Shown here: piece after piece, positions 26,529-34,759 of the stretch
How positions within the stretch are numbered: position 1 is the first letter of the stretch
Layout of the letters: every line of letters starts with the position of its first letter
From: Acetobacteraceae bacterium
GTDB taxonomy: Bacteria > Pseudomonadota > Alphaproteobacteria > Acetobacterales > Acetobacteraceae
DNA: 41,520 bases
Assembly: GCA_947455205.1 (NCBI GenBank)
Contig: CANGNF010000043.1
Coordinates: 1-41,520, forward strand
Direction of reading: 5' to 3'
Program-made: the position numbers and the translations under genes
Notes under the pieces: model-generated
Database searches by the model: none
Seen by the model: the letters and a program-made list of their open reading frames with translations, nothing else
What the model was told of the DNA's origin: nothing

Positions 26529-27052
26529 CAACCGCGAAGAAGACCAAGCCGCCGACCGACGCCAAGCCGCGCGGCCGGCCACGCACCGGCTCTCGCGTCG
26601 CCGCCGTGATGGCGCTGTACCAGAGCGACTACATGGGCGAATCGGCGGAGACGGTGATCGACCAGTTCATCCGCCACCGGATCGGCGTGTTCCCGGGGAG
26701 CAGCGGCTTCGATGACGGGCGCATCCCGGAGGCCGATGTGCCGCTGTTCACCAGCCTGGTCCGCAAGGCCGCGCAGAATGGCGAGACCATCGACGGCATC
26801 GTCACCGCCCACCTGGACAAGGACTGGCCGTTGGCCAAGCTGGACCCGGTGCTGCGGGCGCTGCTGCGGGCGGCGGCCACGGAGTTCTGGGGCGGCAAGG
26901 AGCCGCCGGCGCGGGTGGTGATCAACGAGTACTTGGACATCGCGCACGGCTTCTTCGGCGGCGAGGAGCCGCGCTTTGCCAATGGCGTGCTGGATGCCAT
27001 GGCGCGGACGCTGCGGGCCGAGGAATTCGCCGGCCAGCCCACGCGGCGCTAG
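26525..27052 (+). CDS. nusB: Transcription antitermination factor NusB
   Basis: This 175-residue helical protein joins NusE/S10 at boxA to allow readthrough of rRNA operons. The family pattern is seen in RVAAVMALYQSDYMG near residue 23, LDPVLRALLRAAATEF near 107 and VVINEYLDIAHGFFG near 130. GTG 26525 overlaps the ribH stop (GTGA) with GGGGA six bases upstream; a TTG at 26513 is less likely. The stop codon touches repeat copy B. Confidence 0.93.
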   Translation: MTTAKKTKPPTDAKPRGRPRTGSRVAAVMALYQSDYMGESAETVIDQFIRHRIGVFPGSSGFDDGRIPEADVPLFTSLVRKAAQNGETIDGIVTAHLDKDWPLAKLDPVLRALLRAAATEFWGGKEPPARVVINEYLDIAHGFFGGEEPRFANGVLDAMARTLRAEEFAGQPTRR

Positions 27053-27104
27053 CGCGTGATCGCCGCAGGCGCGCAGCGGCCTTAGGTGTGAATCACCCGC
27101 TCAG
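27051..27104 (+). repeat. Dispersed intergenic repeat, copy B
   Basis: These 54 bases match copy A (3841-3894, minus strand) at 43 of 54 positions with no gap, starting inside the nusB stop codon and filling nearly the whole nusB-thiL gap. The similarity to copy A runs a few bases further (CGCTCAGA followed by A and G). Its ends carry the inverted TGAT/ATCA and AGCG/CGCT elements. Confidence 0.75.
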
Positions 27105-27119
27105 AAAAGGGGGTGGACC

Positions 27120-28109
27120 ATGACGGGCGAGCGAATGCGAGACGGACATGGTTCGCCCGTGGGCCTGCCGGCGGAGTTCTCGCTCATTGCCCGGCACTTC
27201 CGGCCGCTGGCCGGGCCGGGCGCGCTGGGGCTGGAGGATGACGCCGCGGTGCTGGCGGTGCCGGCCGGGCGGGAGTTGGTGATTGCCGCCGACGCCATGG
27301 TGGCGGGCGTTCACTTCCTGCCCGACGACCCCGCCGGGACCATCGGCCGCAAGCTGCTGCGGACCAATCTCTCGGACCTGGCGGCCATGGGCGCGGCGCC
27401 GTTGGGCTACCTGATGACCACGGCCTTCCCCAAGGGCACCGAAGACGCCTGGGTGGCCGCCTTCGCCGCCGGTCTGGCGCTGGACCAGGCGGAGTTCGGG
27501 CTGGCGGTGCTGGGTGGCGATACCGTCTCCATGCCGGGGCCGCTGACGCTGTCTCTGACCATCCTGGGCACCTGCGCGCCGGGGCGGGCGCTGCGGCGGA
27601 ACGGTGCGAGGGCAGGGGACCAGCTTTGGGTTTCCGGCAGCATCGGCGACGGGGCCCTGGGCCTGCGGGTGCTGCAGGGCAAGCTGCCGTCCGACCCCTT
27701 CCTGGCGGAACGCTACCGGCTGCCGCGGCCGCGCCTGGCGCTGGGGCAGGCGCTGGTCGGGCTGGCCACCGCCTGCATGGATGTCTCGGACGGGCTGGTG
27801 CAGGATCTGGGACACCTGTGCCGCGCCAGCGGGCTGGCGGCCACGCTGCGGGCCGGGGATGTGCCGCTCTCCGCCGGCGCCGCCGCCCACCCCGCGCTGC
27901 TGCCCCTGGTGCTGACCGGCGGCGATGACTACGAGCTGCTGTTCGCCGCCCCGCCCGAGGCCGCCGAGGCCATTCGCGCCGCCGCGCGGGGCGCGCATGT
28001 GCCGGTTGCATGCATCGGCCACTTTGCGGCCGGCCCGCCAGGGGTCACTGTGCTGGGGTCGGACGGCGCGGAAATGGCGCTGCCCCGGGGGGGATGGAGT
28101 CACTTCTAG
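27120..28109 (+). CDS. thiL: Thiamine-monophosphate kinase
   Basis: This 329-residue enzyme makes thiamine diphosphate from the monophosphate. It shows the PurM-like fold motifs: LGLEDDAAVL near residue 36, the metal-binding DAMVAGVHF near 58, NLSDLAAMGA near 83, GGDTVS near 136, CMDVSDGLVQDLGH near 219 and TGGDDYELLFA near 264. AGGGGGTGG lies directly before the ATG. The TAG stop is one base before the following MFS gene. Confidence 0.95.
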   Translation: MTGERMRDGHGSPVGLPAEFSLIARHFRPLAGPGALGLEDDAAVLAVPAGRELVIAADAMVAGVHFLPDDPAGTIGRKLLRTNLSDLAAMGAAPLGYLMTTAFPKGTEDAWVAAFAAGLALDQAEFGLAVLGGDTVSMPGPLTLSLTILGTCAPGRALRRNGARAGDQLWVSGSIGDGALGLRVLQGKLPSDPFLAERYRLPRPRLALGQALVGLATACMDVSDGLVQDLGHLCRASGLAATLRAGDVPLSAGAAAHPALLPLVLTGGDDYELLFAAPPEAAEAIRAAARGAHVPVACIGHFAAGPPGVTVLGSDGAEMALPRGGWSHF

Positions 28110-28110
28110 A

Positions 28111-29304
28111 ATGACGAACGACGCGGCGCTGAAACGCCAAGTCTGGCTGCTGACGTTCTGCCAGGCGTTGATGCACACCACCATCGTCGGCCAGGCCGTC
28201 ATGGCGGCGCTGATCGGCCACAGCCTGGCCGAGAACAAGGCGCTGGCGACGCTGCCCATCGCCATCCAGATGACCGCGACCATGGCGGCCAGCATCCCCG
28301 CCGGCATCATCTTCGGCCGGCTGGGGCGCCGGGCCGGCTTCACCGTCGGCGCGCTGGCGGCCTTCGCGGGGTCGCTGATCTTCGCCTATGGCGTCTGGGC
28401 CGGTGACTTCCTGATCTACACGCTGGGTGCCATTCCGGCGGGGCTCGGCTTCGGCATCGGCCAGCATTACCGCTTCGCCGCCTCCGAGGTGGCGCCGCCG
28501 GCGTATCGGGCACGGGCCATCGGGCTGGTGATGACCGGGGGCGTGCTTTCCGCCGGGCTGGGGCCGGAGCTGGTGAAGGCGACGACGCAGCTGTTCATGC
28601 CGCATCTGTTCCTGGGCACCTACCTGGCCATGGCGGTGCTGCCGCTGCTGTGCCTGGGGCTGCTGACCTTCACCCGGCTGCCGCCGCCGCCGGCACGCGA
28701 TGCCGGGGGTGCGCCGGTCAGCGAGATCATCGCCCGGCCAGCCTTCATTGCCGCCGCCGCCGCCGGCATGGTGGCCTTCGGCAGCATGAACCTGCTGATG
28801 ACCTCGACTCCGCTGGAGATGATGCTCTGCGGCTTCGCGGTCGGGGCTTCGGCCACGGTGATCCAGGTGCATGCGCTGGCCATGTATGCGCCGGGCTTCT
28901 TCACCGGGCGGCTGATCCAGCGCTTCGGCGCGCGGCGGATCATCGTGGCCGGGGTGGTGCTGAACCTGGTGTGCCTGGGCATCGGCGTGGAAGGGCGCAG
29001 CTACGCCCACTTCCTGCTGGCGCTGGGGCTGCTGGGGCTGGGCTGGAACTTCATGTTCGTCGGCGCCACCACGCTGCTGGGCAGCGCGCATGCGCCGGAG
29101 GAGCGGGTGCGCGCCCAGGCGGCCAACGACCTGCTGGTGTTCGGCACCGTGGCCTGCACCGCCTTCCTGTCCGGCGCGCTGCATGCGGGGGCGGGGTGGA
29201 ATGCGATGAACTTCTCGCTGGTGCCGCCGCTGCTGGCGGTGCTGGGGCTGCTGGCCTGGCAGCGGCTGCGGCAGCGCCCGCCGGCGGTGGCCGCGGCGGA
29301 GTAA
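28111..29304 (+). CDS. MFS transporter
   Basis: This 397-residue inner-membrane protein has 12 hydrophobic stretches and the MFS loop GRLGRRAGFTVG near residue 70, with a second copy-like segment GRLIQRFGARRIIVAG near 266. The substrate is unknown. It begins one base after the thiL stop and so is probably translated from the same mRNA; such an MFS gene next to thiL fits this group, but a role in thiamine metabolism is only a guess. Confidence 0.88.
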   Translation: MTNDAALKRQVWLLTFCQALMHTTIVGQAVMAALIGHSLAENKALATLPIAIQMTATMAASIPAGIIFGRLGRRAGFTVGALAAFAGSLIFAYGVWAGDFLIYTLGAIPAGLGFGIGQHYRFAASEVAPPAYRARAIGLVMTGGVLSAGLGPELVKATTQLFMPHLFLGTYLAMAVLPLLCLGLLTFTRLPPPPARDAGGAPVSEIIARPAFIAAAAAGMVAFGSMNLLMTSTPLEMMLCGFAVGASATVIQVHALAMYAPGFFTGRLIQRFGARRIIVAGVVLNLVCLGIGVEGRSYAHFLLALGLLGLGWNFMFVGATTLLGSAHAPEERVRAQAANDLLVFGTVACTAFLSGALHAGAGWNAMNFSLVPPLLAVLGLLAWQRLRQRPPAVAAAE

Positions 29305-29306
29305 GG

Positions 29307-29328
29307 GCGCCGGGCGAACAGCCGGCGC
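29307..29328 (+). terminator. Hairpin just after the MFS gene, possible terminator
   Basis: GCGCCGG and CCGGCGC form a perfect 7-bp stem around an eight-base loop, beginning three bases after the TAA stop. No T-run follows, so termination would have to be hairpin- or Rho-assisted. Confidence 0.4.
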
Positions 29329-29360
29329 TTCGCGTGGGCGGAGCGGCGCTGGCGGGGGGT

Positions 29361-29712
29361 AAGCTGGTTCGCGTGCCCGCACGCGGGCCGGTGCTGGCAG
29401 CGCGGCCATAGGCGGTTCAGCTGTCCCGGTATCCGGGCGGACCAGTGCCACAAGCCCGGTTGTAGGCGGCTCAGCTGATGCGCGTGCCCGAACGCGGATC
29501 AGCGCAGGCAGCGTGGCGACCGCCGGATCAGTTGATCCGTGTGCCCGCACGCGGACCGGCGCTGGCAGCGCCGATACCGCGAATCAGTTGATCTGCGTGC
29601 CCGCACGCGGACCGGCGCTGGCAGCGCCGATACCGCGAATCAGTTGATCTGCGTGCCCGCACGCGGACCGGCGCTGGCAGCGCCAATATCGCGTATCAGT
29701 TGATCCGCGTGC
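29361..29712. repeat. Tandem 54-57 bp repeat array, each unit with three palindromes
   Basis: Units begin at 29361, 29418, 29472, 29529, 29585 and 29641, and the first 16 bases of a seventh lie at 29697-29712 inside the end of bamE. Spacings are 57, 54, 57, 56, 56 and 56. Units four to six are 53-54 of 56 identical, while the first three, nearer the MFS gene, are degenerate. A typical unit contains ATCAGTTGAT, then GCGTGCCCGCACGC, then GGCGCTGGCAGCGCC. A period of 56 is not a multiple of three, and no gene occupies the 391-base gap between the convergent MFS and bamE genes. There are no unique spacers, so this is not a CRISPR array. Confidence 0.9.
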
Positions 29713-30244
29713 TGTTCGGCTGGGTGCCGCCGGGGTTGGTGTTGTTGATGCCGCCCTGGCCGGCGCCCAGCGGGTTGAACCGGCCGACATTGCCGAACAG
29801 CGCCTGCAGCAGGCTGCGCTCGTTGCCCGGCACCGGCGTTTCCCGCGACACGAAGCTGACGCTGCGGCCGGCGCCCTCGTCCAGCTCGCGCACGCCCTTC
29901 ACCTTGCCGCCGTCGTCGAACTCCACCACGACCACGCGCTGGCGGCTGATGGATTCCTGCTGCATCGGCCGGGCGCGGCTGATGGCACTGATGTAGTACC
30001 AGTTGGCGTCGTCGAAGGTGCCGCGCGCGGTGGGGGAGCCCAGCAGCGCCTGCACGTCGGCGCGGCCCTGCACGCCGGGCACCAGCTCCTTCAGCTGCTC
30101 CTCGGTCACCAGGTGCCCGCGTGAGACCGGCGGGGCGTCGATGTAGCTGCACGCCCCCAGGCCGAGCGCAAGCGCCAGCAGCACCCCGCGGGATGCGGCG
30201 GAACCCCGGAAACCAGGGCGGCGGAGGGCAGGGGACAGCGGCAT
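29696..30244 (-). CDS. bamE: Outer membrane assembly lipoprotein BamE (SmpA/OmlA family)
   Basis: This 182-residue lipoprotein has a signal region ending in the lipobox LGAC (GVLLALALGLGACSY), followed by the BamE domain, recognisable by LKELVPGVQGRADVQALLGSPTARGTFDDANWYY (read around residues 50-84). It helps BamA fold outer-membrane proteins. The start could be 30244, 30274 or 30292; I chose 30244 for a normal-length signal peptide. The C-terminus is Asn/Gly-rich and its last codons (STRIN and stop) coincide with the first 16 bases of the tandem repeat unit. Confidence 0.85.
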   Translation of the reverse strand: MPLSPALRRPGFRGSAASRGVLLALALGLGACSYIDAPPVSRGHLVTEEQLKELVPGVQGRADVQALLGSPTARGTFDDANWYYISAISRARPMQQESISRQRVVVVEFDDGGKVKGVRELDEGAGRSVSFVSRETPVPGNERSLLQALFGNVGRFNPLGAGQGGINNTNPGGTQPNSTRIN

Positions 30245-30355
30245 CGCGTTGACCACTCGGGCAGGGCGTTCCATGTGAGGGCCGAATGCCACTCCGCCGC
30301 CGCCCGGTCAACTGAAGCCTTGGCCCGGTGGAGCCCAACCCCGGATATACCCAGC

Positions 30356-30928
30356 ATGAACCTGTTCAGCCTGTTCCGCCGCAAGCCGCATGAAAGGCCT
30401 GGCTTCATGCTGTACGGCAGCGCCGTGGCGGCGGCGCGCGACGGATGGTTCTACGGCGCCCTGGCCGTGCCGGACACGCTGGACGGCCGGTTCGACACGG
30501 TGGGGCTGCATGTGGCGCTGCTGATCCGCCGGCTGCGGACCGACCCGGACCCGCGCGGCGCCGCGCTGGCCCAGGCGGTGTTCGACGCCATGTTCGCCGA
30601 CATGGATGTGAATCTGCGGGAAATGGGCGTCGGCGACCTTTCGGTCGGCAAGAAGGTCAAGGCGATGTGGGAAGCCTTCCACGGCCGCGCCCGCGCCTAT
30701 GAGGCGGCGGTGACGGCCGCCGACGCGGACGCCCTGGCGCGGGCGCTGCAGCGCAACCTGTGGCGCGAGGAGCCGGCCGAGTCCGGGCCGCGGGCGGAAG
30801 CCCTGGCGCTGGCCGGGCACACCCTGGCCGTGGCGGCGCAACTGGCGGAGCAGCCGCTGGCCGGGCTGCTGCGCGGCAATGCCAGCTTCCCCGCCACCCC
30901 CGTGGAGGGCAGCCCGCATGCCGCCTGA
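30356..30928 (+). CDS. Ubiquinol-cytochrome c chaperone family protein (CBP3-like)
   Basis: This 190-residue protein belongs to the CBP3/UPF0174 family, whose mitochondrial member assists cytochrome b assembly into complex III. Recognisable parts are YGSAVAAARDGWFYGALAVPDTLDGRFDTV (residues about 22-50), a run of Arg/Leu (LLIRRLR) and the signature FADMDVNLREMGVGDLSVGKKVKAM near 80-104. ATG 30356 gives the family N-terminus MNLFSLFRR. It is divergent from bamE over 111 bases and overlaps yceD. Confidence 0.88.
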   Translation: MNLFSLFRRKPHERPGFMLYGSAVAAARDGWFYGALAVPDTLDGRFDTVGLHVALLIRRLRTDPDPRGAALAQAVFDAMFADMDVNLREMGVGDLSVGKKVKAMWEAFHGRARAYEAAVTAADADALARALQRNLWREEPAESGPRAEALALAGHTLAVAAQLAEQPLAGLLRGNASFPATPVEGSPHAA

Positions 30929-31418
30929 GATGTCACGCCCGCTGGTGCTGGGCCAGGTGCCGGCTGCGGGGCGGGAGGTGACGCTGACCGCCAGCCCAGC
31001 CGAGGTGGTGGCCCTGGCCGCCCGATTCGGCATTGAGGAGGTGCGCCGGCTGGAGGCGCGGCTGCGCCTGCTGCCGGAGGATAATGGCCCGGTGATGGTC
31101 ACCGGCGAGATCAGCGCCGAGGTGGTGCAGCTCTGCGTCGTTTCGCAGGAGCCGGTGGTGGAGCAGGTGTCGGCGCGGGTCAGCCTGCGGTTGCTGCCCG
31201 CCGGCCGCGGCGCGACCGATACGCCCGACGACCTGGTGGATGAGATCGAATCCGGCGGCCAGGTTGACCTCGGCGAATTGGTGGCCGAAGAAGTGGCGCT
31301 GGCGTTGAACCCGTATCCGCGCCACCCTGACGCCGCATTGCCGCCCGAGGCCAGCGACCCCGAGGACAACCCGTTCTCGGCGCTGGCGGCTTTGAAGGCC
31401 GGCAAGCCGCGACACTGA
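30918..31418 (+). CDS. yceD: YceD family protein (DUF177)
   Basis: This 166-residue protein of the DUF177 family is encoded immediately upstream of rpmF in most bacteria; a role in large-subunit rRNA accumulation has been reported for plant and bacterial members. The signature DLGELVAEEVALALNPYPRHP lies near residues 116-136, with the Cys of VQLCVVSQEPV near 73. ATG 30918, with GGAGGG eight bases upstream, overlaps the preceding gene by 11 bases; ATG 30930 is an alternative. Confidence 0.88.
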   Translation: MPPEMSRPLVLGQVPAAGREVTLTASPAEVVALAARFGIEEVRRLEARLRLLPEDNGPVMVTGEISAEVVQLCVVSQEPVVEQVSARVSLRLLPAGRGATDTPDDLVDEIESGGQVDLGELVAEEVALALNPYPRHPDAALPPEASDPEDNPFSALAALKAGKPRH

Positions 31419-31532
31419 ACGGGGCGCCGCACAGGCGCTGCCGCTCAGACGGCTTGCAGAGTGGGGGGTGGGGTGCTAATGCCCCGCCCTCTTTACGACC
31501 AACTCGTTTGTTACACGAAAGGCTCGGCGCCA

Positions 31533-31736
31533 ATGGCCGTTCCGAAGAAAAAAGTTTCGCCCTCTCGCCGCGGCATGCGCCGTAGCCATGATGCGCTGTC
31601 CGGCGAGGCTCATGCTGAGTGCTCGAACTGTGGTGAGCTGAAGCGGCCGCACCACATCTGCTCGCATTGCGGTCATTACGACCGTCGCGAAGTGGTGCCT
31701 GCCGGCGACGCCCTCAAGGCGGCCGTGCGCAACTGA
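31533..31736 (+). CDS. rpmF: 50S ribosomal protein L32
   Basis: This 67-residue protein starts [22 protein letters not shown], the canonical L32 N-terminus, and has a zinc-finger-like set of four cysteines (CSNC and CSHC). The gap of 114 bases to yceD contains a GGGG-CCCC hairpin region near 31473-31490 and possibly a promoter for rpmF, but no firm -35/-10 can be called. plsX follows after 38 bases, the usual order. Confidence 0.97.
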   Translation: MAVPKKKVSPSRRGMRRSHDALSGEAHAECSNCGELKRPHHICSHCGHYDRREVVPAGDALKAAVRN

Positions 31737-31774
31737 GCTCACTTGGTCCGCTGGCCATGGGGGAACAACGCTAG

Positions 31775-32833
31775 GTGTCCAGGTCCTTACCGTTGACCTT
31801 CTCCCTGGCGATTGACGCCATGGGCGGCGACGGCGCGCCCGACGTGGTGCTCGATGGCCTGGAAATAGCCGCCGAGCGTCACCCGCAGGCCCGGTTCCTG
31901 CTGGTGGGTGACCAGGCACGCCTGGCGCCGCTGCTTGCCCAGCGCAAGCGCGCGGCGAAGGCGTGCGAGATTCGCCACGCCGCCGAGACCATTCCCGGCG
32001 ACATGAAGCCGACGCTGGCGCTGCGCGTCCGTGGTTCCTCCATGCGAGTCGCCATCGATGCGGTGGCGGCCGGGGAAGCCTCGGGCGTCGTCTCGGCCGG
32101 CAATACCGGCGCGCTGATGGCCATGGCCACCATCGTGGTGAAGACCCTGCCGGAGATTGCCCGGCCGGCGCTGGCCGCCATCGCGCCTTCCGGGCGCGGT
32201 GACGTGGTCATGCTCGACCTTGGCGCCAACGTGGTGTGCGACGCGCGCAACCTGGTGGAGTTCGCCATCATGGGCGACGCTTTCGCCCGTGCCGTGCTTG
32301 GCCTGCCGCAACCTTCCATCGGCCTGCTCAACGTCGGCTCCGAGGAGCTGAAGGGCGACGAGCGGGTGCGCCAGGCCGCCGAGGTGCTGCGCGCGAGCCA
32401 TATCAGCAGCGGCTTCCACGGCTTCGTCGAGGGTCACGACATCCTTGCCGGCACCGTGGATGTCATCGTGACCGATGGCTTCACCGGCAACGTGGCGCTG
32501 AAGACCGGGGAGGGCGCGCTGAAGCTGATGCGCGACCTGCTGCGCCAGGTCTTCAGTTCCTCGTTGATGGCCAAGCTGGGCTACCTGCTGGCCCGCTCTG
32601 CGCTGGACAAGCTGCGCGACTGGATGGACCCGCGCCGCTACAACGGCGCCATCCTGCTGGGGCTGAACGGCGTGGTGGTGAAAAGCCACGGCGGCACGGA
32701 TGCGCTGGGTTTCGCCCATGCCGTGGACGTGGCAATGGACATGGTCACGCACGGCTTCAACGATCGCATCCGGGAAGGCCTTGCCCGGCTTTCGGCGCTG
32801 CCGGAGCCCAACCTGAGTTCGGCCAAGAGCTGA
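31775..32833 (+). CDS. plsX: Phosphate acyltransferase PlsX
   Basis: This 352-residue enzyme makes acyl-phosphate from acyl-ACP for phospholipid synthesis. Motifs are LAIDAMGGDGAPDVVLDGL near residue 11, SAGNTGALMAMA near 107, MLDLGANVVC near 145 and VTDGFTGNVALKTGEG near 229. It starts with GTG at 31775, with GGGGA about ten bases upstream. It is followed by fabH after 15 bases. Confidence 0.96.
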   Translation: MSRSLPLTFSLAIDAMGGDGAPDVVLDGLEIAAERHPQARFLLVGDQARLAPLLAQRKRAAKACEIRHAAETIPGDMKPTLALRVRGSSMRVAIDAVAAGEASGVVSAGNTGALMAMATIVVKTLPEIARPALAAIAPSGRGDVVMLDLGANVVCDARNLVEFAIMGDAFARAVLGLPQPSIGLLNVGSEELKGDERVRQAAEVLRASHISSGFHGFVEGHDILAGTVDVIVTDGFTGNVALKTGEGALKLMRDLLRQVFSSSLMAKLGYLLARSALDKLRDWMDPRRYNGAILLGLNGVVVKSHGGTDALGFAHAVDVAMDMVTHGFNDRIREGLARLSALPEPNLSSAKS

Positions 32834-32848
32834 CGCGGAGCCACCGCC

Positions 32849-33829
32849 ATGACTGTTCGTTCCCTGGTCGTCGGCTGTGGTGGCTACCTGCCCGAACGCA
32901 GCCTGAGCAACGTTGAACTGGCCCAGGCCTACAACCTGGATACCAGCGACGAGTGGATCGTCGAGCGTACCGGCATCCGCCGCCGCCACCTGGCCGCGCC
33001 GGAGGAGACCGCGAGCACGCTGGGCGCCGCCGCCGCGCGCCACGCGCTGGAACGCGCGGGCATGGATGCCAGCGAGATCGGCCTGATCGTGGTGGCGACG
33101 GCGACGCCGGATTCGGCGTTTCCCTCCACCGCCGTGCGGATTCAGGCGCTGCTGGGCAATACCACCGCCTTCGGTTTCGATGTCTCGGCCGCCTGCGCCG
33201 GCTTCGTCTATGGGCTGAACATCGCCGACAGCTTCATCCGCACCGGCCAGGTCAAGGCCGCGCTGGTGATCGGCACCGAGGTGTTCTCCCGCATCATGGA
33301 CTGGACCGACCGTGGCACCTGCGTGCTGTTCGGCGACGGTGCCGGCGCCGTGGTGCTGAAGGCGGGCGAGGGGCAGGGCACCTCGGCCGATCGCGGCATC
33401 CTCTCCAGCCACCTGCATTCGGATGGCCGGCACGGCGAGATTTTGCTGGTGGATGGCGGCCCGGGGTCCAACGGCGAATGCGGCAAGCTGCGGATGACCG
33501 GCAAGGAAGTGTTCCGCCACGCCGTCTCCAAGCTGGCCGCCGTGGTGGACGAGGCACTGCTGGCCAATGGCCTCAGCCACGCCGACGTGCGCTGGCTGGT
33601 GCCGCACCAGGCCAATCGCCGCATCATCGACGCCATGGGCAAGAAGCTGAAGCTGCCGCCGGAGCGGGTGGTGGTGACCGTGGACCGCCATGCCAATACC
33701 TCCGCCGCCTCCATTCCGCTGGCCCTGGCCGAGGCGGTAAATGACGGCCGCATCCAGCCGGGCGACCTGGTGGCGATGGAAGCCATCGGCGGCGGGCTGA
33801 CCTGGGGCGCCACGCTGGCGCGGTTCTGA
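32849..33829 (+). CDS. fabH: 3-oxoacyl-[acyl-carrier-protein] synthase III
   Basis: This 326-residue condensing enzyme starts fatty acid synthesis from acetyl-CoA and malonyl-ACP. The catalytic triad is visible: Cys in SAACAGFVYGL near residue 113, His in VPHQANRRIID near 252 and Asn in RHANTSAAS near 282. The length is normal. It belongs to the plsX-fabH pair and is followed by ihfA, a conserved alphaproteobacterial order. Confidence 0.97.
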   Translation: MTVRSLVVGCGGYLPERSLSNVELAQAYNLDTSDEWIVERTGIRRRHLAAPEETASTLGAAAARHALERAGMDASEIGLIVVATATPDSAFPSTAVRIQALLGNTTAFGFDVSAACAGFVYGLNIADSFIRTGQVKAALVIGTEVFSRIMDWTDRGTCVLFGDGAGAVVLKAGEGQGTSADRGILSSHLHSDGRHGEILLVDGGPGSNGECGKLRMTGKEVFRHAVSKLAAVVDEALLANGLSHADVRWLVPHQANRRIIDAMGKKLKLPPERVVVTVDRHANTSAASIPLALAEAVNDGRIQPGDLVAMEAIGGGLTWGATLARF

Positions 33830-33852
33830 GCCGACCGTTCCGCACTGGACGG

Positions 33853-33881
33853 TTGACGCCGGGGCCGAAACCCGATTTTCA
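33853..33881 (+). promoter_or_regulatory. Weak promoter candidate for ihfA
   Basis: TTGACG (33853-33858) is followed after 17 bases by TTTTCA (33876-33881). The -35 is good and the -10 poor. It would place a transcription start about 28 bases before the ihfA ATG at 33917. Confidence 0.25.
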
Positions 33882-33916
33882 TGCAACTTGAAGGACTTGG
33901 TGGGATCGGCTCAGTC

Positions 33917-34228
33917 ATGAACACGCTGACGCGCGCGCAACTGGCGGAGGCCATCTACAGCCAGGTCGGGCTGAGCCGGAACGAGTCCGCCGCCCTGCTG
34001 GAATCGGTGCTGGAGAAGATGTCGGCGGCGATGGAAGCCGGCGAGGCGGTCAAGATCAGCGCCTTCGGTACCTTCGTGGTGCGGCAGAAGGGCCAGCGCG
34101 TGGGCCGCAACCCGAAGACCGGCGTGGAAGTGCCGATTTTACCGCGCAAGGTGCTGTCCTTCCGACCCAGCCAGGTGATGAAGGCCCGCATCAACGGCGA
34201 TGAAGCGCCCGAGGGTGCCGAGGCGTGA
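33917..34228 (+). CDS. ihfA: Integration host factor subunit alpha
   Basis: This 103-residue DNA-bending protein of the HU/IHF family starts [20 protein letters not shown] and contains the DNA-contacting arm [23 protein letters not shown] (around residues 60-82), with the Pro that intercalates into DNA. ATG 33917 is chosen because it gives the standard N-terminus; ATG 33881 would add 12 unrelated residues. Its stop overlaps the next GTG. Confidence 0.95.
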   Translation: MNTLTRAQLAEAIYSQVGLSRNESAALLESVLEKMSAAMEAGEAVKISAFGTFVVRQKGQRVGRNPKTGVEVPILPRKVLSFRPSQVMKARINGDEAPEGAEA

Positions 34229-34635
34229 CCGACGAGGATGATGCCGGGCGCGCCGGCCGGGCGCGCAAGGCGCCCTCGGCCTTCCGCACCATCTCCGAGG
34301 TTGCCGACGACCTGCACATTCCGCAGCACGTGCTGCGCTTCTGGGAGACCAAGTTCGCCCAGTTGAAGCCGCTGAAGCGCGGCGGCGGGCGGCGCTACTA
34401 CCGGCCCGAGGATATCGGCCTGCTGCGCCGGATCAGCGACCTGCTGTACACCCAGGGCTACACCATCAAGGGCGTGCAGCGGTTGCTGAAGGACGGTGGG
34501 CTGGCCGAGGGCGGCCCGCCGAATGGCGAGCTGCCGCTGCCGGAGCCGTCCGAGAGCAGCGACCCCGCGCGGCTGGCGCTGCTGGAACTGGACGATATCG
34601 CCGCGGAGTTGCGCGCCCTGGCCGCGCGAAACTGA
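34225..34635 (+). CDS. MerR-family transcriptional regulator
   Basis: This 136-residue regulator has one MerR winged-helix domain: [25 protein letters not shown] near residues 20-44 and [23 protein letters not shown] near 53-75. The C-terminal part is short and acidic with no cysteines for metal sensing. It starts with GTG overlapping ihfA by four bases (GTGA). In alphaproteobacteria this gene regularly follows ihfA; its targets are not known to me. Confidence 0.92.
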   Translation: MTDEDDAGRAGRARKAPSAFRTISEVADDLHIPQHVLRFWETKFAQLKPLKRGGGRRYYRPEDIGLLRRISDLLYTQGYTIKGVQRLLKDGGLAEGGPPNGELPLPEPSESSDPARLALLELDDIAAELRALAARN

Positions 34636-34703
34636 GCCAGGGCGCCTCGCGCGGTTTGCCACCGGGACAGGTACGGCGCGGCTCGCGCTGGGCTGCCGGT
34701 ATG

Positions 34704-34734
34704 CTATATTCATGTCAGCCCAAGGGGTTTGGGC
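34704..34734 (+). promoter_or_regulatory. -10-like CTATAT and hairpin upstream of the exported-protein pair
   Basis: CTATAT (34704-34709) stands out in a GC-rich gap and fits an alphaproteobacterial -10, but no -35 is recognisable. Just downstream, GCCCAA and TTGGGC (34718-34734) form a 6-bp hairpin with a five-base loop. A start near 34716 would make this hairpin the 5' end of the mRNA. Confidence 0.35.
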
Positions 34735-34759
34735 GGACGCCAGAGGGGCATCGAAAAAG

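Noticed and set aside
29361..29712. CRISPR array
   Set aside because: Repeats are directly adjacent with no unique spacers and there are no cas genes.
34636..34759. tRNA-Pro gene after the MerR-type regulator, common at this place in alphaproteobacteria
   Set aside because: No T-loop GTTCGA-type sequence, anticodon arm or CCA-proximal acceptor stem is present in the gap.
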